From Phytophthora sp. 'mugwort' (lineage: Eukaryota; Oomycota; Peronosporomycetes; Peronosporales; Peronosporaceae), in assembly GCA_033558025.1 (NCBI GenBank), contig JAUCEF010000010.1, positions 1,947,001 through 2,011,000 on the forward strand: a DNA stretch of 64,000 nucleotides. Reading direction: 5' to 3'. A model generated the notes under the pieces. It had not been told where the DNA came from, ran no database searches, and worked only from the letters and a program-made list of their open reading frames with translations. Below are positions 30,800 through 40,273 of the stretch, piece after piece (the stretch's first letter is position 1; every line of letters starts with the position of its first letter). Made by a program: the position numbers and the translations under genes.

Positions 30800-31954
30800 T
30801 TACAGGTCCACAGGGTTCGTCTGCTTCTCCTTGTCCGCCGTCTTCAGGGCGTAGGCCGGGAAGTGATAACCCTCCAGGTCCTTCTTCGCGTTCCAGAACA
30901 GCTCGTACGGAAGCGGTTCAGCCAACGGCCAGTCGTTGCGGAAGCGTTCGGGCAGGTCCGGATTCACCAGGAACGGGCGTCCGAAGCCCACAAAGTCAGC
31001 CACACCAGCATGCAGCACGCCTTCGGCCTGGTCGCGCGTGTAGCTGCACGTGGCCATCACGCGGCCACGGAATAACGTCTTCAAGTCGAACACTGTGAAG
31101 ACGCGGCACTTGTCCGAGCGACCGAAGCCAAAGCCGTCGTGTGTGGCCAAGTAACACAGATTCATCTTACTCAGCTCCGTGATCACGTACGTGAACGTCT
31201 CGTAGTTGTCTTCGCTACCCATGCCGCCGTACACGCCGTTCGGAGAGAGACGCATGCCCACACGGTTGGACGGATATACCGTCGTGACAGCTTCAATCAA
31301 CTCACGCAGGAAACGAAAACGGTTCTCAATGGAGCCGCCGTACAGATCTGTGCGTTGATTCGTGCTTGATTGCAGAAATTCATCGATAAGGTAGCCACCG
31401 GCGCCGTGGAATTCCACACCGTCAAATCCGGCAGCTTTAGCGCGTTCCGCACACTTGCGGTGGTCTTCAATGACCTGATGCACCTCGTCCAGAGTCATCG
31501 CGCGAGTCGTGGGGAATCCACTGGCGTTACCATCGGCATCGTGAGTGCGGCCAGTCGAATAACATGAAGACGAGCACGAAGCGACTTCATTGCTTGAATG
31601 GAACGACGGGTGCGACTGACGGCCCATATGCCACAGCTGCACGAAGATCTTATCGCCTTTGGCGTGCACCGCCTCCACCACCTTGCGCCAACCGATTTGT
31701 TGCTCATCCGTGTACAGTGCAGGAGCTCCGTACCAGCCATAACCTTGTCCAGATACGGCGCAGCCCTCGGACAGGATCAAACCGGCACTGGCACGAGCTG
31801 CGTAGTATTTGACGTTCTCGTCGTTCGGACTACGCGTCTGCACGTCAGACCGCGCGCGCGTACATGGACTGAATACCATGCGGTTCTTGAGTGTGAGGCC
31901 TGGGGCTAGCTCCAGTGGCTTGAATAGTTCGTAGTCAGCGAGGTTAGCGGACAT
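30800..31954 (-). CDS. Old Yellow Enzyme / 12-oxophytodienoate-reductase-like flavoprotein
   Basis: 384 residues, ATG start, full length for the family. OYEs are FMN enzymes that reduce activated alkenes with NAD(P)H. Visible landmarks are LKNRMVFSPCTRARS at the N-terminus with the phosphate/flavin-side Thr-Arg area, FVQLWHMGRQSHP, the active-site segment FHGAGGYLIDEFL (His183, Tyr188), RTDLYGGSIENRFRF, and GFGRPFLVNPDLPERF for FMN phosphate. The oddity is at residue 186: most OYEs have Asn (HxxN) or, in plant OPRs, His (HxxH) there, and this protein has Gly, so carbonyl binding must differ. There is no peroxisomal or secretory signal that I can see (C-terminus PVDL). An initiator-like site lies 42-58 bp upstream. 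Confidence 0.95.
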   Translation of the reverse strand: MSANLADYELFKPLELAPGLTLKNRMVFSPCTRARSDVQTRSPNDENVKYYAARASAGLILSEGCAVSGQGYGWYGAPALYTDEQQIGWRKVVEAVHAKGDKIFVQLWHMGRQSHPSFHSSNEVASCSSSCYSTGRTHDADGNASGFPTTRAMTLDEVHQVIEDHRKCAERAKAAGFDGVEFHGAGGYLIDEFLQSSTNQRTDLYGGSIENRFRFLRELIEAVTTVYPSNRVGMRLSPNGVYGGMGSEDNYETFTYVITELSKMNLCYLATHDGFGFGRSDKCRVFTVFDLKTLFRGRVMATCSYTRDQAEGVLHAGVADFVGFGRPFLVNPDLPERFRNDWPLAEPLPYELFWNAKKDLEGYHFPAYALKTADKEKQTNPVDL

Positions 31955-31995
31955 CTTGGAAGTGAAGTAGCTGTATCAGTGGTTGTCGTTGAAGA

Positions 31996-32012
31996 CGAAT
32001 TGGAAAGTGAAT
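31996..32012 (-). promoter_or_regulatory. INR+FPR-like core promoter of the OYE gene
   Basis: The minus strand reads ATTCACTTTCCAATTCG: initiator TTCACTTTCC with an AATT box directly after, about 50 bp upstream of the ATG. It resembles the site upstream of mdh. Pattern match only. Confidence 0.55.
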
Positions 32013-32335
32013 TGCATTATATCCGTCGAAATTGCAACGACAGCGATAGACATAGTGGAAATGTTGGAGTCTTCGAGGTGATACCGTTGACACACTTCGG
32101 TAGACGTGAACGATTACGATGCACATTCACTATGACGCAAAATGTAGCGCACGTTAGGCAGTCCGGCTTACGTAAGCAGCTCCAGTGGACTCGTGTCTCG
32201 GACGTGACGTCTGGGTGTACTTGATCGGTAGTGAACACTTTAATATTTTGCGGTTGTAGACGAAGGACTAACAAGATAGTACCAAGGTTCGAGTGAGACT
32301 GTAGGATCAAAAATTAGTTGCTAAGTTCGCACCAT

Positions 32336-32374
32336 GAAAATCGGTCCGACGTCGCCATCGTCGGACCGATTTTC
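32336..32374. repeat. Perfect 15-bp inverted repeat
   Basis: Arms GAAAATCGGTCCGAC and GTCGGACCGATTTTC flank a 9-base loop. It lies between the OYE promoter and copy F. Function unknown; possibly a small palindromic element. Confidence 0.85.
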
Positions 32375-33361
32375 GGTTGTGCCGGCCGGTACTTTATAGT
32401 GTCACGAACAGCTCAGTCTGTGTGTAAGGCAAGCTTGAGTCAGCACAGAACGGTATCCAATAGCATCGACTACAGTAGTGTCCGAATTCTTGGCTGGTTT
32501 TGATCCAAAAGAACGGTCGCTCAAGTCTTGTCATACATTGTCAACTCCAACTATCCAAGAAGAGGGATTACTGTTTCCACACCTTTGACGTGACGTATCA
32601 AGGTGACATCAAAGCCACACAGAGCAAAAGTACCAGTACGTCTTCTGAATCAGAGGCTCTGATACTCGTTCTGCTTGGCTGTGCATTGATCGCAGTGAGA
32701 CCGCCACTGTCTGAGCGACTGCAGGTGGTTCACGCTACAGCCCAACCGTCCTGGAGCAAGGGAAGAGCTCTCACTTGTACACTGTCCAGGTATGTGACAA
32801 GTTTTTCAGCTTTATCCCCACGTCATGGCATGATGGGAGCAGGAGTGCCTGTCTGTCAGCACCTTAAGAGCTCAGCCACGAATGCGAGGTTGCCGACCCG
32901 AACAGTAACGACTTGAAGCGGCCGCGTAGGCCTCGACTTGTGCGGCTCAAACGGCCTCGAAGCGTGGACCTTTTGGTGCCGGTTTAACGTCAACCGCAGC
33001 GCTCATGATACTTCACAACTCTGAACTGAAAAATGCGCTCGTCTCCATCGTAGCGGAGCTCTCTGAACACTATGGAACAAGTCCCAGTCTTTCCACAACG
33101 CCCACCAAAGCTCTGAATCTCGCCTATCATCTTTTCAATGCTTTAAAGCAGGCTGGCTTGCCCACTTTTCACGTTCAAAAACTGGCGATAAGGCGAGCAC
33201 GACTTGGCGTTCTTGTCTAAAGTGTGCTGGGCTCTAATAGAGCGCAAAGAGGCAGCGTGTACTGCGTATGCTGCAAGCACACGCGCACTACGCAATTCGA
33301 CTCCAAGCAGCAAAGCATACCGGTTAACATCTTGTCCGCTGTCGTCCACAGAGTAGATATC
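32375..33361. other. Intergenic region upstream of copy F
   Basis: No supported gene. The part from about 33175 to 33300 matches, in blocks, the region upstream of copy G near 35405-35520 (shared AACTGGCGATAAGGC and GCAAGCACACGCGCA), so the two genes were duplicated with 5' DNA. Confidence 0.55.
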
Positions 33362-34594
33362 ATGACACTTGGAGCAGATGGCGATCGCTTCAACATGAGC
33401 ACTACGATAAATTCCCGTGGAATCCAGTATAAAACCCAAGACGAAGCTGTGTCCGAGGATCTTGTATGGGCGCGTACACAGGCGGTAGCTGCTCCAGGCG
33501 TCGACTTTGCAAAGCTCTCGGAAATGTCATTGAAACAGTGGGGGACAGGCGTCGGGAGATACAAATCCAGTAAAGATCACAACCTTCGAGCGTTCTCGCG
33601 TCAACGAACCAGTCTTAATATCTCCAGCACGACTGAAGTACTTGTGATTGGAGATATTCCATGCAGTGTAGCAGAAGTTGCAGCGTGGCTCTGTTGTCCG
33701 AGAGAAGAAGCTTTAAATATGGCGCACGGACGACGTGAATCAGTCGTCCACAGCTTCATTCCGGTCACATCTGACACACAGGATGGAGAGTGCTTGACAC
33801 CGTCTCGATGTGTCAAGACGACAAGCTTCAAACATCCGCAATTGGCTCTGATGGACCCGGACGAGCGATGGTGTTTCCTGGAAGAATTGACGCCTTTCTC
33901 GAAGGATTCGACGGCTTCCGAGCGTGGATTTACGCTCTCTCAACGCTCTTTACACCCAGATGCCTTGCCATGGACCGTACGTCCTCCTGTTGAGCTCGTC
34001 CGACGTCGTCGTGGCTTGAGCTTGACACGGACTGAGAAACGTCGTCACCAGTTGACGGGTTTATCACTTGGCTACTCGGTCGAAGCAATCACTGGACGTC
34101 CGTCTCCTGCAGTGCGTATGGTCTTTTACGGATGTGCTTCGTCTAACGAGAGCGAAACCTCTGTTATTACTCAGAGAAGAATCAAATTGTTAGCCCGTGA
34201 TGTGCTCAAGCTACCAGAGCTCGTGTGTCGCGGACGGATTCGTGTCCAAGTGCCTGGTCCAGGGACGATCGAGACACAGACAGCGAAGAACGCGACGTCT
34301 CCGGTATCATCGCAGTGCGTCGGGTGCTCTCGCAAGTTGTACAAATTCTTGGGTATCAAGAAGACGCGCTGTTATCTGTGTGCTCAGTTCGTCTGTTGGC
34401 GTTGCTGGGCCCGACAACCTCTGGATACGGCGAACGGCCGGCAAATCTCGGTCCTCATGTGCCCGCATTGCTGGGACAGCATCCAGAACTGTCCTCACGC
34501 TCATCTGGCAACGTCCCGTGCGGCTGGTCGACGCAGTAGCGCGAGTACGTCAAGTCACGGGTCTGGAGGAGACGGCGAGAATCCTCTCAAGTGA
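33362..34594 (+). CDS. START-like/FYVE-like protein, copy F, truncated by frameshift
   Basis: Start at the ATG at 33362 (MTLGADGD; an ATG at 33395 is an alternative), 410 residues. It belongs with copy G as a second subfamily. It has a START-like region (SRCVKTTSFKHP, DERWCFLEE, RGFTLSQRSLHP, YSVEAI), then the zinc finger (QCVGCSRKL near 318, TRCYLCAQFVCWRCW, LMCPHCW). It ends TGA at 34592. The next 39 codons in the +1 frame (34591-34707) still resemble G's linker, so a frameshift caused the stop; beyond that no GAF domain is present before G. The two-domain product may still be made, like copy E. I would call it a truncated gene whose function is undecided. Confidence 0.75.
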   Translation: MTLGADGDRFNMSTTINSRGIQYKTQDEAVSEDLVWARTQAVAAPGVDFAKLSEMSLKQWGTGVGRYKSSKDHNLRAFSRQRTSLNISSTTEVLVIGDIPCSVAEVAAWLCCPREEALNMAHGRRESVVHSFIPVTSDTQDGECLTPSRCVKTTSFKHPQLALMDPDERWCFLEELTPFSKDSTASERGFTLSQRSLHPDALPWTVRPPVELVRRRRGLSLTRTEKRRHQLTGLSLGYSVEAITGRPSPAVRMVFYGCASSNESETSVITQRRIKLLARDVLKLPELVCRGRIRVQVPGPGTIETQTAKNATSPVSSQCVGCSRKLYKFLGIKKTRCYLCAQFVCWRCWARQPLDTANGRQISVLMCPHCWDSIQNCPHAHLATSRAAGRRSSASTSSHGSGGDGENPLK

Positions 34595-34707
34595 TACCGG
34601 ATGCCATCGATGCTGGTCAAGCCGTCGTACCGTACCTGGCACACATTCTGAGCGCCGGATCGGGATCTGTTACTGGACGACAGGCAGATAGTCAATCAGT
34701 ACCGTGA
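34591..34707 (+). pseudogene. Out-of-frame continuation of copy F
   Basis: In the +1 frame the DNA after F's stop reads VIPDAIDAGQAVVPYLA, matching G's VLPDADDAPEPGHAVIAYF. It ends at a TGA at 34705. This is the relic of the linker that led to the lost GAF domain. Confidence 0.75.
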
Positions 34708-35584
34708 GATCAAGCTGAAAGTTGAGTTATCGTAGACTTTGGCTTCCAGTTTGACGCCGGATTTCCACGATTTGTATTCACTAAAGGTCATGAACTCGCC
34801 GCTGTTCAAGATCACCACTTAAACCTATGAAACCAGCATGAATAGCGAACGATATAACCCGTAAAATAGCGTACGAATAATGCATTCGCTTGCTTATCGC
34901 GGAAGGGTGACCGCAAAACACTTAAATCAGCATTTAATCGATATAGAAACGGCGTCACAGAGCATGAATGTTACTTACATTGATGCCGATGACGAAAACG
35001 TTCAGCTTCCTTTCAGCTCGTTGTATGCTATACAGACAGCAGTCACTTCTTACGTTGCCCTTCTTGCGAACACAAAAGTCAAAGGCTCAAAGGCTTTCTT
35101 CAGTTGAAGGACCACGTCGAGAGTACGAAGAGGTCCAGTTCCAGTCAACCGCAATGCACAAGGTATTTCAGATGTCCAAAACTGAAAAAAAGAACGTTTT
35201 CTGGCGAGTACGAGCCCAGTCGGAAGCCTGGTCGAATATTTCCCACAATGTCCAACAATTCAAATTTTTCTCCGCTGGAAGTACTCCCAGCAGTGGGTCC
35301 TTGTGCTCATAGCCTCTGGAGGTTAAACGCTGGCTCCTTCGACGTCCCCGTCGACAGTTGTGCTGGCATTTGGCTCCTCTCCATTTCTTCCGCTGTACAT
35401 TCGGAACTGGCGATAAGGCAAGAAGAAGCTAGTGTTCCGAAAATGGTCCAGCAACTTCAACGGAGCTCTCTGACAAAAGCCAAAGCCCAACGTTGCAAGC
35501 ACACGCGCAGTCCGGAATTCGCAAAGCACATCACGTTTACCATATCGGCTCTACCTGTCCACAGCGGTCGGCTAAGCACTGGAA
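34708..35584. other. Intergenic region between copies F and G
   Basis: About 0.9 kb. No GAF remnant is recognisable. The part after 35400 carries blocks shared with the DNA upstream of F. Small frames show no domain. Confidence 0.5.
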
Positions 35585-37747
35585 ATGACAATTCCAGCAC
35601 ATGACGCCCACGTTAACCAGTACACCAATGAAAACGCCCCTCAATCAACGACGTCGCACTATCGAGACCTCGAGGAGTTGCTTTGGACACGTACTCAAGA
35701 AGCTGCTGCTCCGGATATCGACTTTACCAGCTTCACAAACTTGTCATTGGATCAGTGGGAAGCCAAAAGTCATAGCCGCTGCAACCAGGAAGGATTCCAC
35801 ACGTACTCCCGTCGACTGGTTACTCCGAGTATTCCAGTGACTACTGAAGTGTTGGTCACAGGCGAGCTGGAATGTAGTTTGGCAGAAGCTGCGGCGCTGC
35901 TTCACTGTCCCGGTGAAGTTGAATTCAACCATGTTATGATCAGCATGTACGAACGCTCGTTCCAGCGGGGCGCTGTCGTCCACAGCTTCAATTCGACAAA
36001 GAACAGCACCCCTCGATACGAGTTCCTTAGCCAGTATCGGTGCGTCAAAACGGCTAGCTTTTATCATCCACGCTTGGCTCTGTTTGATGGCGACGAGCAA
36101 TGGTGCTTCCTTGAACATTTTGCTCCATTAGGTACACGTTCAGCGTCCGGGTTTACACTGTCCCAGCGCTCGTTGCAACCGGGTACACTTCCCCGAGCTG
36201 TGCGTCCACCGAATCAACTCAGTCGCAGCCGCAACCTTGGCATCAAGCGTTCTAACAAACGCACTCACCAGCTTTTGGGTCTATCGCTTGGTTTCCTGGT
36301 CGAAATCATCTCTAGGAAGCATCCTGTGACTGTACGGATCGTGTTTTACGGCTGTTGTTCCGAGGAAGAAAGTGGAGACTTTAATATCGCCCAAAGAAGA
36401 ATGAAGCGATTCGCACGTGGTGTGCTTAAACTTCCAGCTATCTTGCGCCGACGCCGGATGAGTGCCCAAGTTCCTGCTGATGTCAGGTTTATCACGCGGT
36501 TAGCATCGAAATACGCCTCAGAACCACGACCTTCACGATGCGTAAGCTGTTCGCGAGGCCTTCATTGGTTGCTCATGGTCCCCAAAACTCGCTGTTACCT
36601 GTGTGCCCAGTTCGTCTGCTCACGCTGCTGGACCCGACAGCCTCTGGAAGCTACAAACGGCCGAAAAATCTCGATAATTGTCTGCTCCAACTGTTTGTAT
36701 AGCGTTCAGAACTGTAATTACGCTCACCTCGCAGCTTCCTCTCTGTCTGATCGAGAGAGTGGCAGTAGCACCAGCACTTCGAGTCGAATCTCGATGTTTG
36801 CCGGTGGAATTGGCGGTGAAGGATCGTCTCACTCAACAAAAGTGCTACCAGATGCCGATGATGCTCCCGAACCGGGTCACGCCGTGATCGCGTACTTTGA
36901 GGATCTTTTCAGTAACCAAGCAGAGGATTCATCTGGGTCTTCTGAGTCCAGATCCTCCGCTTCGAAGACGCAGACTGCCGTGAACGTTCTCCAGCAACTC
37001 GTGCTAGCACTTGACGAAGGAGTTAACCGTGCTCTGGCACATAGCTCTTTAAATGACAGACCTGCAGACCTAGAGCATGAGATCACGTCAGTTCAAAGGC
37101 TACGAATCCAGTTCGAGAGAGAACTCCTGCCACTAAAGGCGTGTGTGCTTTCCAATGCTGTAACTCGAACATATCCCATCGACACATCGAGCGGAAGTGC
37201 AGGCGTTCGTGCTGTCCCAGTCGGACCCATTCCTCCAAATGAAGTGGATCGAATCGAAGCTATTTCTCAGGAGCAGCTGTTGTTTTCGAGAGGATCCGAC
37301 GAGCTCGGTCTCATTTGTGAGTTAGCAACGCGTGAATTGAATTGCATGGCCGCTCTGGTAACGGTGGTCGGACGCACGATACAGCACGTCCTCGCCAGTA
37401 ACTCTCCACTCTTCCAAAACGCCAATCTGTCTCGAGAACACACGCTTTGTCAGCACTTGTTAATGGGCGACAGAACGATGCTCGTCCAGCATCCAGAGGC
37501 TGATGTGCGCTTCTGCAATTTGAACCTTGTCGTCGACTATGGCATCCAGTTTTATGCTGGGTTCCCCATCTTCAGCCGCGACGGTCTTTCGGTCGTTGGA
37601 TCGCTTTGCTGTCTCGATATCCACTCGCGAGAGATGACGCAGTCACAGTATTCGACACTGCTGCAACTCACAAGAACCGCGTCAAACATCATTGTTGAAA
37701 AGTGCCGCCAACGTCGCATGCTCCAACCGCTACAGAAACGAAGATAA
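35585..37747 (+). CDS. START-like/FYVE-like zinc finger/GAF protein, copy G (intact)
   Basis: ATG start, 720 residues, single exon. The START-like region is at about 30-260 (YRCVKTASFYHP, DEQWCFLEHF, SGFTLSQRSLQP, LGFLVEI). The zinc finger at about 318-370 has RCVSCSRGL, TRCYLCAQFVCSRCW and IVCSNC, with a shorter loop than in copies A-E. The GAF domain is at about 570-710, with LCQHLL, FYAGFPIFS and VGSLCCLDI. It shares architecture with B and C but is far diverged and pairs with F as a subfamily (both open MT, both with LSLxQW and TLSQRSL). The protein ends in a basic tail. Probably an intracellular sensor or adaptor, by domain content only. Confidence 0.9.
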   Translation: MTIPAHDAHVNQYTNENAPQSTTSHYRDLEELLWTRTQEAAAPDIDFTSFTNLSLDQWEAKSHSRCNQEGFHTYSRRLVTPSIPVTTEVLVTGELECSLAEAAALLHCPGEVEFNHVMISMYERSFQRGAVVHSFNSTKNSTPRYEFLSQYRCVKTASFYHPRLALFDGDEQWCFLEHFAPLGTRSASGFTLSQRSLQPGTLPRAVRPPNQLSRSRNLGIKRSNKRTHQLLGLSLGFLVEIISRKHPVTVRIVFYGCCSEEESGDFNIAQRRMKRFARGVLKLPAILRRRRMSAQVPADVRFITRLASKYASEPRPSRCVSCSRGLHWLLMVPKTRCYLCAQFVCSRCWTRQPLEATNGRKISIIVCSNCLYSVQNCNYAHLAASSLSDRESGSSTSTSSRISMFAGGIGGEGSSHSTKVLPDADDAPEPGHAVIAYFEDLFSNQAEDSSGSSESRSSASKTQTAVNVLQQLVLALDEGVNRALAHSSLNDRPADLEHEITSVQRLRIQFERELLPLKACVLSNAVTRTYPIDTSSGSAGVRAVPVGPIPPNEVDRIEAISQEQLLFSRGSDELGLICELATRELNCMAALVTVVGRTIQHVLASNSPLFQNANLSREHTLCQHLLMGDRTMLVQHPEADVRFCNLNLVVDYGIQFYAGFPIFSRDGLSVVGSLCCLDIHSREMTQSQYSTLLQLTRTASNIIVEKCRQRRMLQPLQKRR

Positions 37748-38190
37748 CGTTAATGTTCACCAGCGAAGTCGAACCAACCTATTGTATGAGATCCAACGAA
37801 GAATTGGGCCCAGTCGTGTATAAGCATTGATATAGCAAAGCTGCAGCAAAATGCTGGAACTTTTACCTGTTACACGACTTCGGCGCTTGTTCAAGCTTAG
37901 AAATTACGAACCTGAAGGACTCACACGGTCGCAGTCAACATCAGCATCACTGGGCTTACCTCGTAGCATCCTTTATCTTCAGCTGCATGAATTGGACTTA
38001 TTGAATGGTGCGTTGTTGTTTTTATTACGGCAAGCAGTCTTCCAAGAAAGACAGAACGGGGAGCAGGGTTAAAACACGCAAAAAATGGCCTTTCCGAGCC
38101 TTCTCTCTTCTCTTGCTTGCATCATTTCGCTTGTGTTGCCTGCTCTACATCATACCACACTGTTTGTAACATAGCAAACCACAGAATCAG
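37748..38190. other. Convergent intergenic region
   Basis: About 440 bp between copy G and the lamin-type gene, which converge. An ATG-initiated 73-codon frame at 37851-38072 shows no recognisable content and is not called. Confidence 0.5.
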
Positions 38191-39932
38191 TCAATCAAGG
38201 AATACGACAAATGGTGGCTTCAAGAGATAACCACGCACGTTTCCAGAGGGTGGAGCCTCGTCGTCCATGAAATCTGCGCGGAGATCTGCTTCAATTGCGC
38301 GCACTTCCTCTGCAGGAAGTCCTTCACTCTTCATGCTCACAGGAATATCATCGGACGTCACCAGGACGACAAAGTCGCCCTTTATATTCAGCGAAAACTT
38401 GTTGGCGAGGAACGAGTCCTCTCCCTTCTTGCGCTCATTCTTAGCGTTCTTGTTCCTCTTGCTTGAATGCACTGTCAGCGTGGATTGTGGCCGCATCACA
38501 TACGTCGCAGGGAAACGAAACGTCTGGTCCATCTGACCACGCACGACCCAACCGCCTAGCGGCACAGGCTCGTTACTGGTATTTCTCAACACGATACGAT
38601 CCTTTTCCAAATCCAGCGCCGCAATTTGCACCGCCGACGACGATGATACCGTTTCGGGTTCAAGTACCGTGCGCTTCGCCCGCTTGGACGAAGTACCGTT
38701 CGCATTCTCGCTCTTCCGCTTGCGTCCCTTTGTATTGGGCGTCGAGACAGCCACCCGGCTTTCCTCACGGTCCAAAATGCGACGATATTTCATGATTTCT
38801 GCATCCAAAGCAATTTTAACATCCATCAGCTCGTTGAATTCACGCTCCTTGGCAACTTTGGAAGCTCGGAATCGCTCCAAAGTCTCTTCGTAAGCTTTGC
38901 GGTCTTTTGTTGACTTTGAACGAACTTCACGGTAGTCTCTCTCCAACTGGGCCACTTTTTCTGTCAGCGACTGTCGAGCCTTCAAGCTCTCTTCATAGTC
39001 ATTGGCCGTCCGATCGAGCTCCTTCTTGGTGCTCTCTAGTTCTGTTCGCACGTCATCCAGCTGGTTCTGCAGGCTGCTCGAGACAGTATCAAAGTGGCTT
39101 CGCACTTCCATCTCCATCGTTTGCAGTCGGTCCTCAGTATCTTTCTTCCACTGGGTCTGTGCCTCCAAATGCTTGGCTGTCCACTCCCGCCGCAGCTTGG
39201 TCAGCTCTGCATCTCTCGTCAAGTCAAAGTCCGCGCTCTTCTTGCGCAGTTCCTCCAGCTCCTGCGTGGCGTCACTCAGCGCCGCTTTATGACCGCGCAA
39301 CTTGCGTTCCAGCTCCTTGACCTGACGTCTGGCCGCATTGAACTGCATCGTCTGCTCTGAGAGCGTCTCCTTGGCTGACTCTGCATTAGCCTTCTCTCTG
39401 TCCAGCTCTACTCGCAGCGTCTCCACCAGCACTTTGACTTGTCCAAGCTCCGTCTGCTGCGCTCGAAGCTTTACCAGCTCCTTGTGTTGCTCCTGCTCGA
39501 GAGTCTGCAAGCGAGCGTTCTGGTCCATTGCATCGTCCAATTTCCTGGTAAAATGGCAGTAATTTAAATATTAAACCCCTTTAAAAACGTATAAAATAAA
39601 GCAAAAACAGCTCATACTTGCGGGTTTCCTCCAGTTCCTTGGTCAGTCTGGAGCGCACACTCTCCAGATCTTGCTGCATGCGCTGCTTGATGGTCTCCAG
39701 CTCTCTCTCTGCGGCCTGTTTGGCCCCCTCCAGCTCGTTCACCCCCAGCACGTACATCTCCAGGCGCGAGTTGAGTTTCTGCATATAGGGAAAGCACAGT
39801 AGAAGCATCATGGACGTTTTTCTTCGTCAATATTGGGCGGATTTTAGTGCGGGAGCCGGCGTTTCAACGGACCTGCAGCGAGGCCTTCTCCTCCATCCGC
39901 TTAGACTTGATCGGGGATAGCTCCGTCGGCAT
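38191..39932 (-). CDS. Lamin-type intermediate-filament protein with lamin tail domain (3 exons)
   Basis: Model: exon 1 39932-39873, exon 2 39778-39618, exon 3 39544-38191, GT-AG introns of 94 and 73 bp; 60+161+1354 nt give 524 residues in frame. The head has a Cdk1-type site, LSPIK with Ser6. Coil 1A opens KLNSRLEMYVLGVNELE, like the rod start of animal lamins. A continuous coiled coil ends near residue 334 in EIMKYRRILDREE, the counterpart of the conserved IF rod end (TYRKLLEGEE type). A basic nuclear-localisation stretch (GRKRKS, SKRAKR) follows, then a lamin tail Ig-like domain at about 376-490 (RIVLRNTSNEPVPLGGW, FRFPATYVM). The C-terminus is FVVFLD, with no CaaX box. It probably forms a nuclear lamina. 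The rod, about 318 residues, is nearer to vertebrate cytoplasmic IFs than to animal lamins. Confidence 0.93.
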
Positions 39933-40196
39933 TATGGACGCGCAGAGAGACGTGAGAAGGATAATGCGGAGTGCGGAGTGATGGTGGCGCCGTTTTTTTC
40001 AAACTGCCGGATGTTAAGAAAACTTATGTGGTGCACATAAGTGAGATGGAAATAGTACCTTAGTCTTATTGGCTGAAAATTGGGGTGTCGCTACAAGACA
40101 CAATAATATTGCGTCCAGTCTCATGAAATCACCAATTATATTGTACTATACGATAATCGTTGGTTTTATGCAAACAAACACACAAACAGAAGCATA

Positions 40197-40220
40197 CCAG
40201 TCCGTTCCAGATCTATTGTC
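40197..40220 (+). repeat. Left terminal inverted repeat of the Tc1/mariner element
   Basis: 24 bp, perfect reverse complement of 41822-41845; preceded by TA at 40195-40196. Confidence 0.93.
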
Positions 40221-40273
40221 AAGTTCAACTATTTTGTTTGTTCCAAAACTATAGTCGTCTTCTTGTACTAGCT

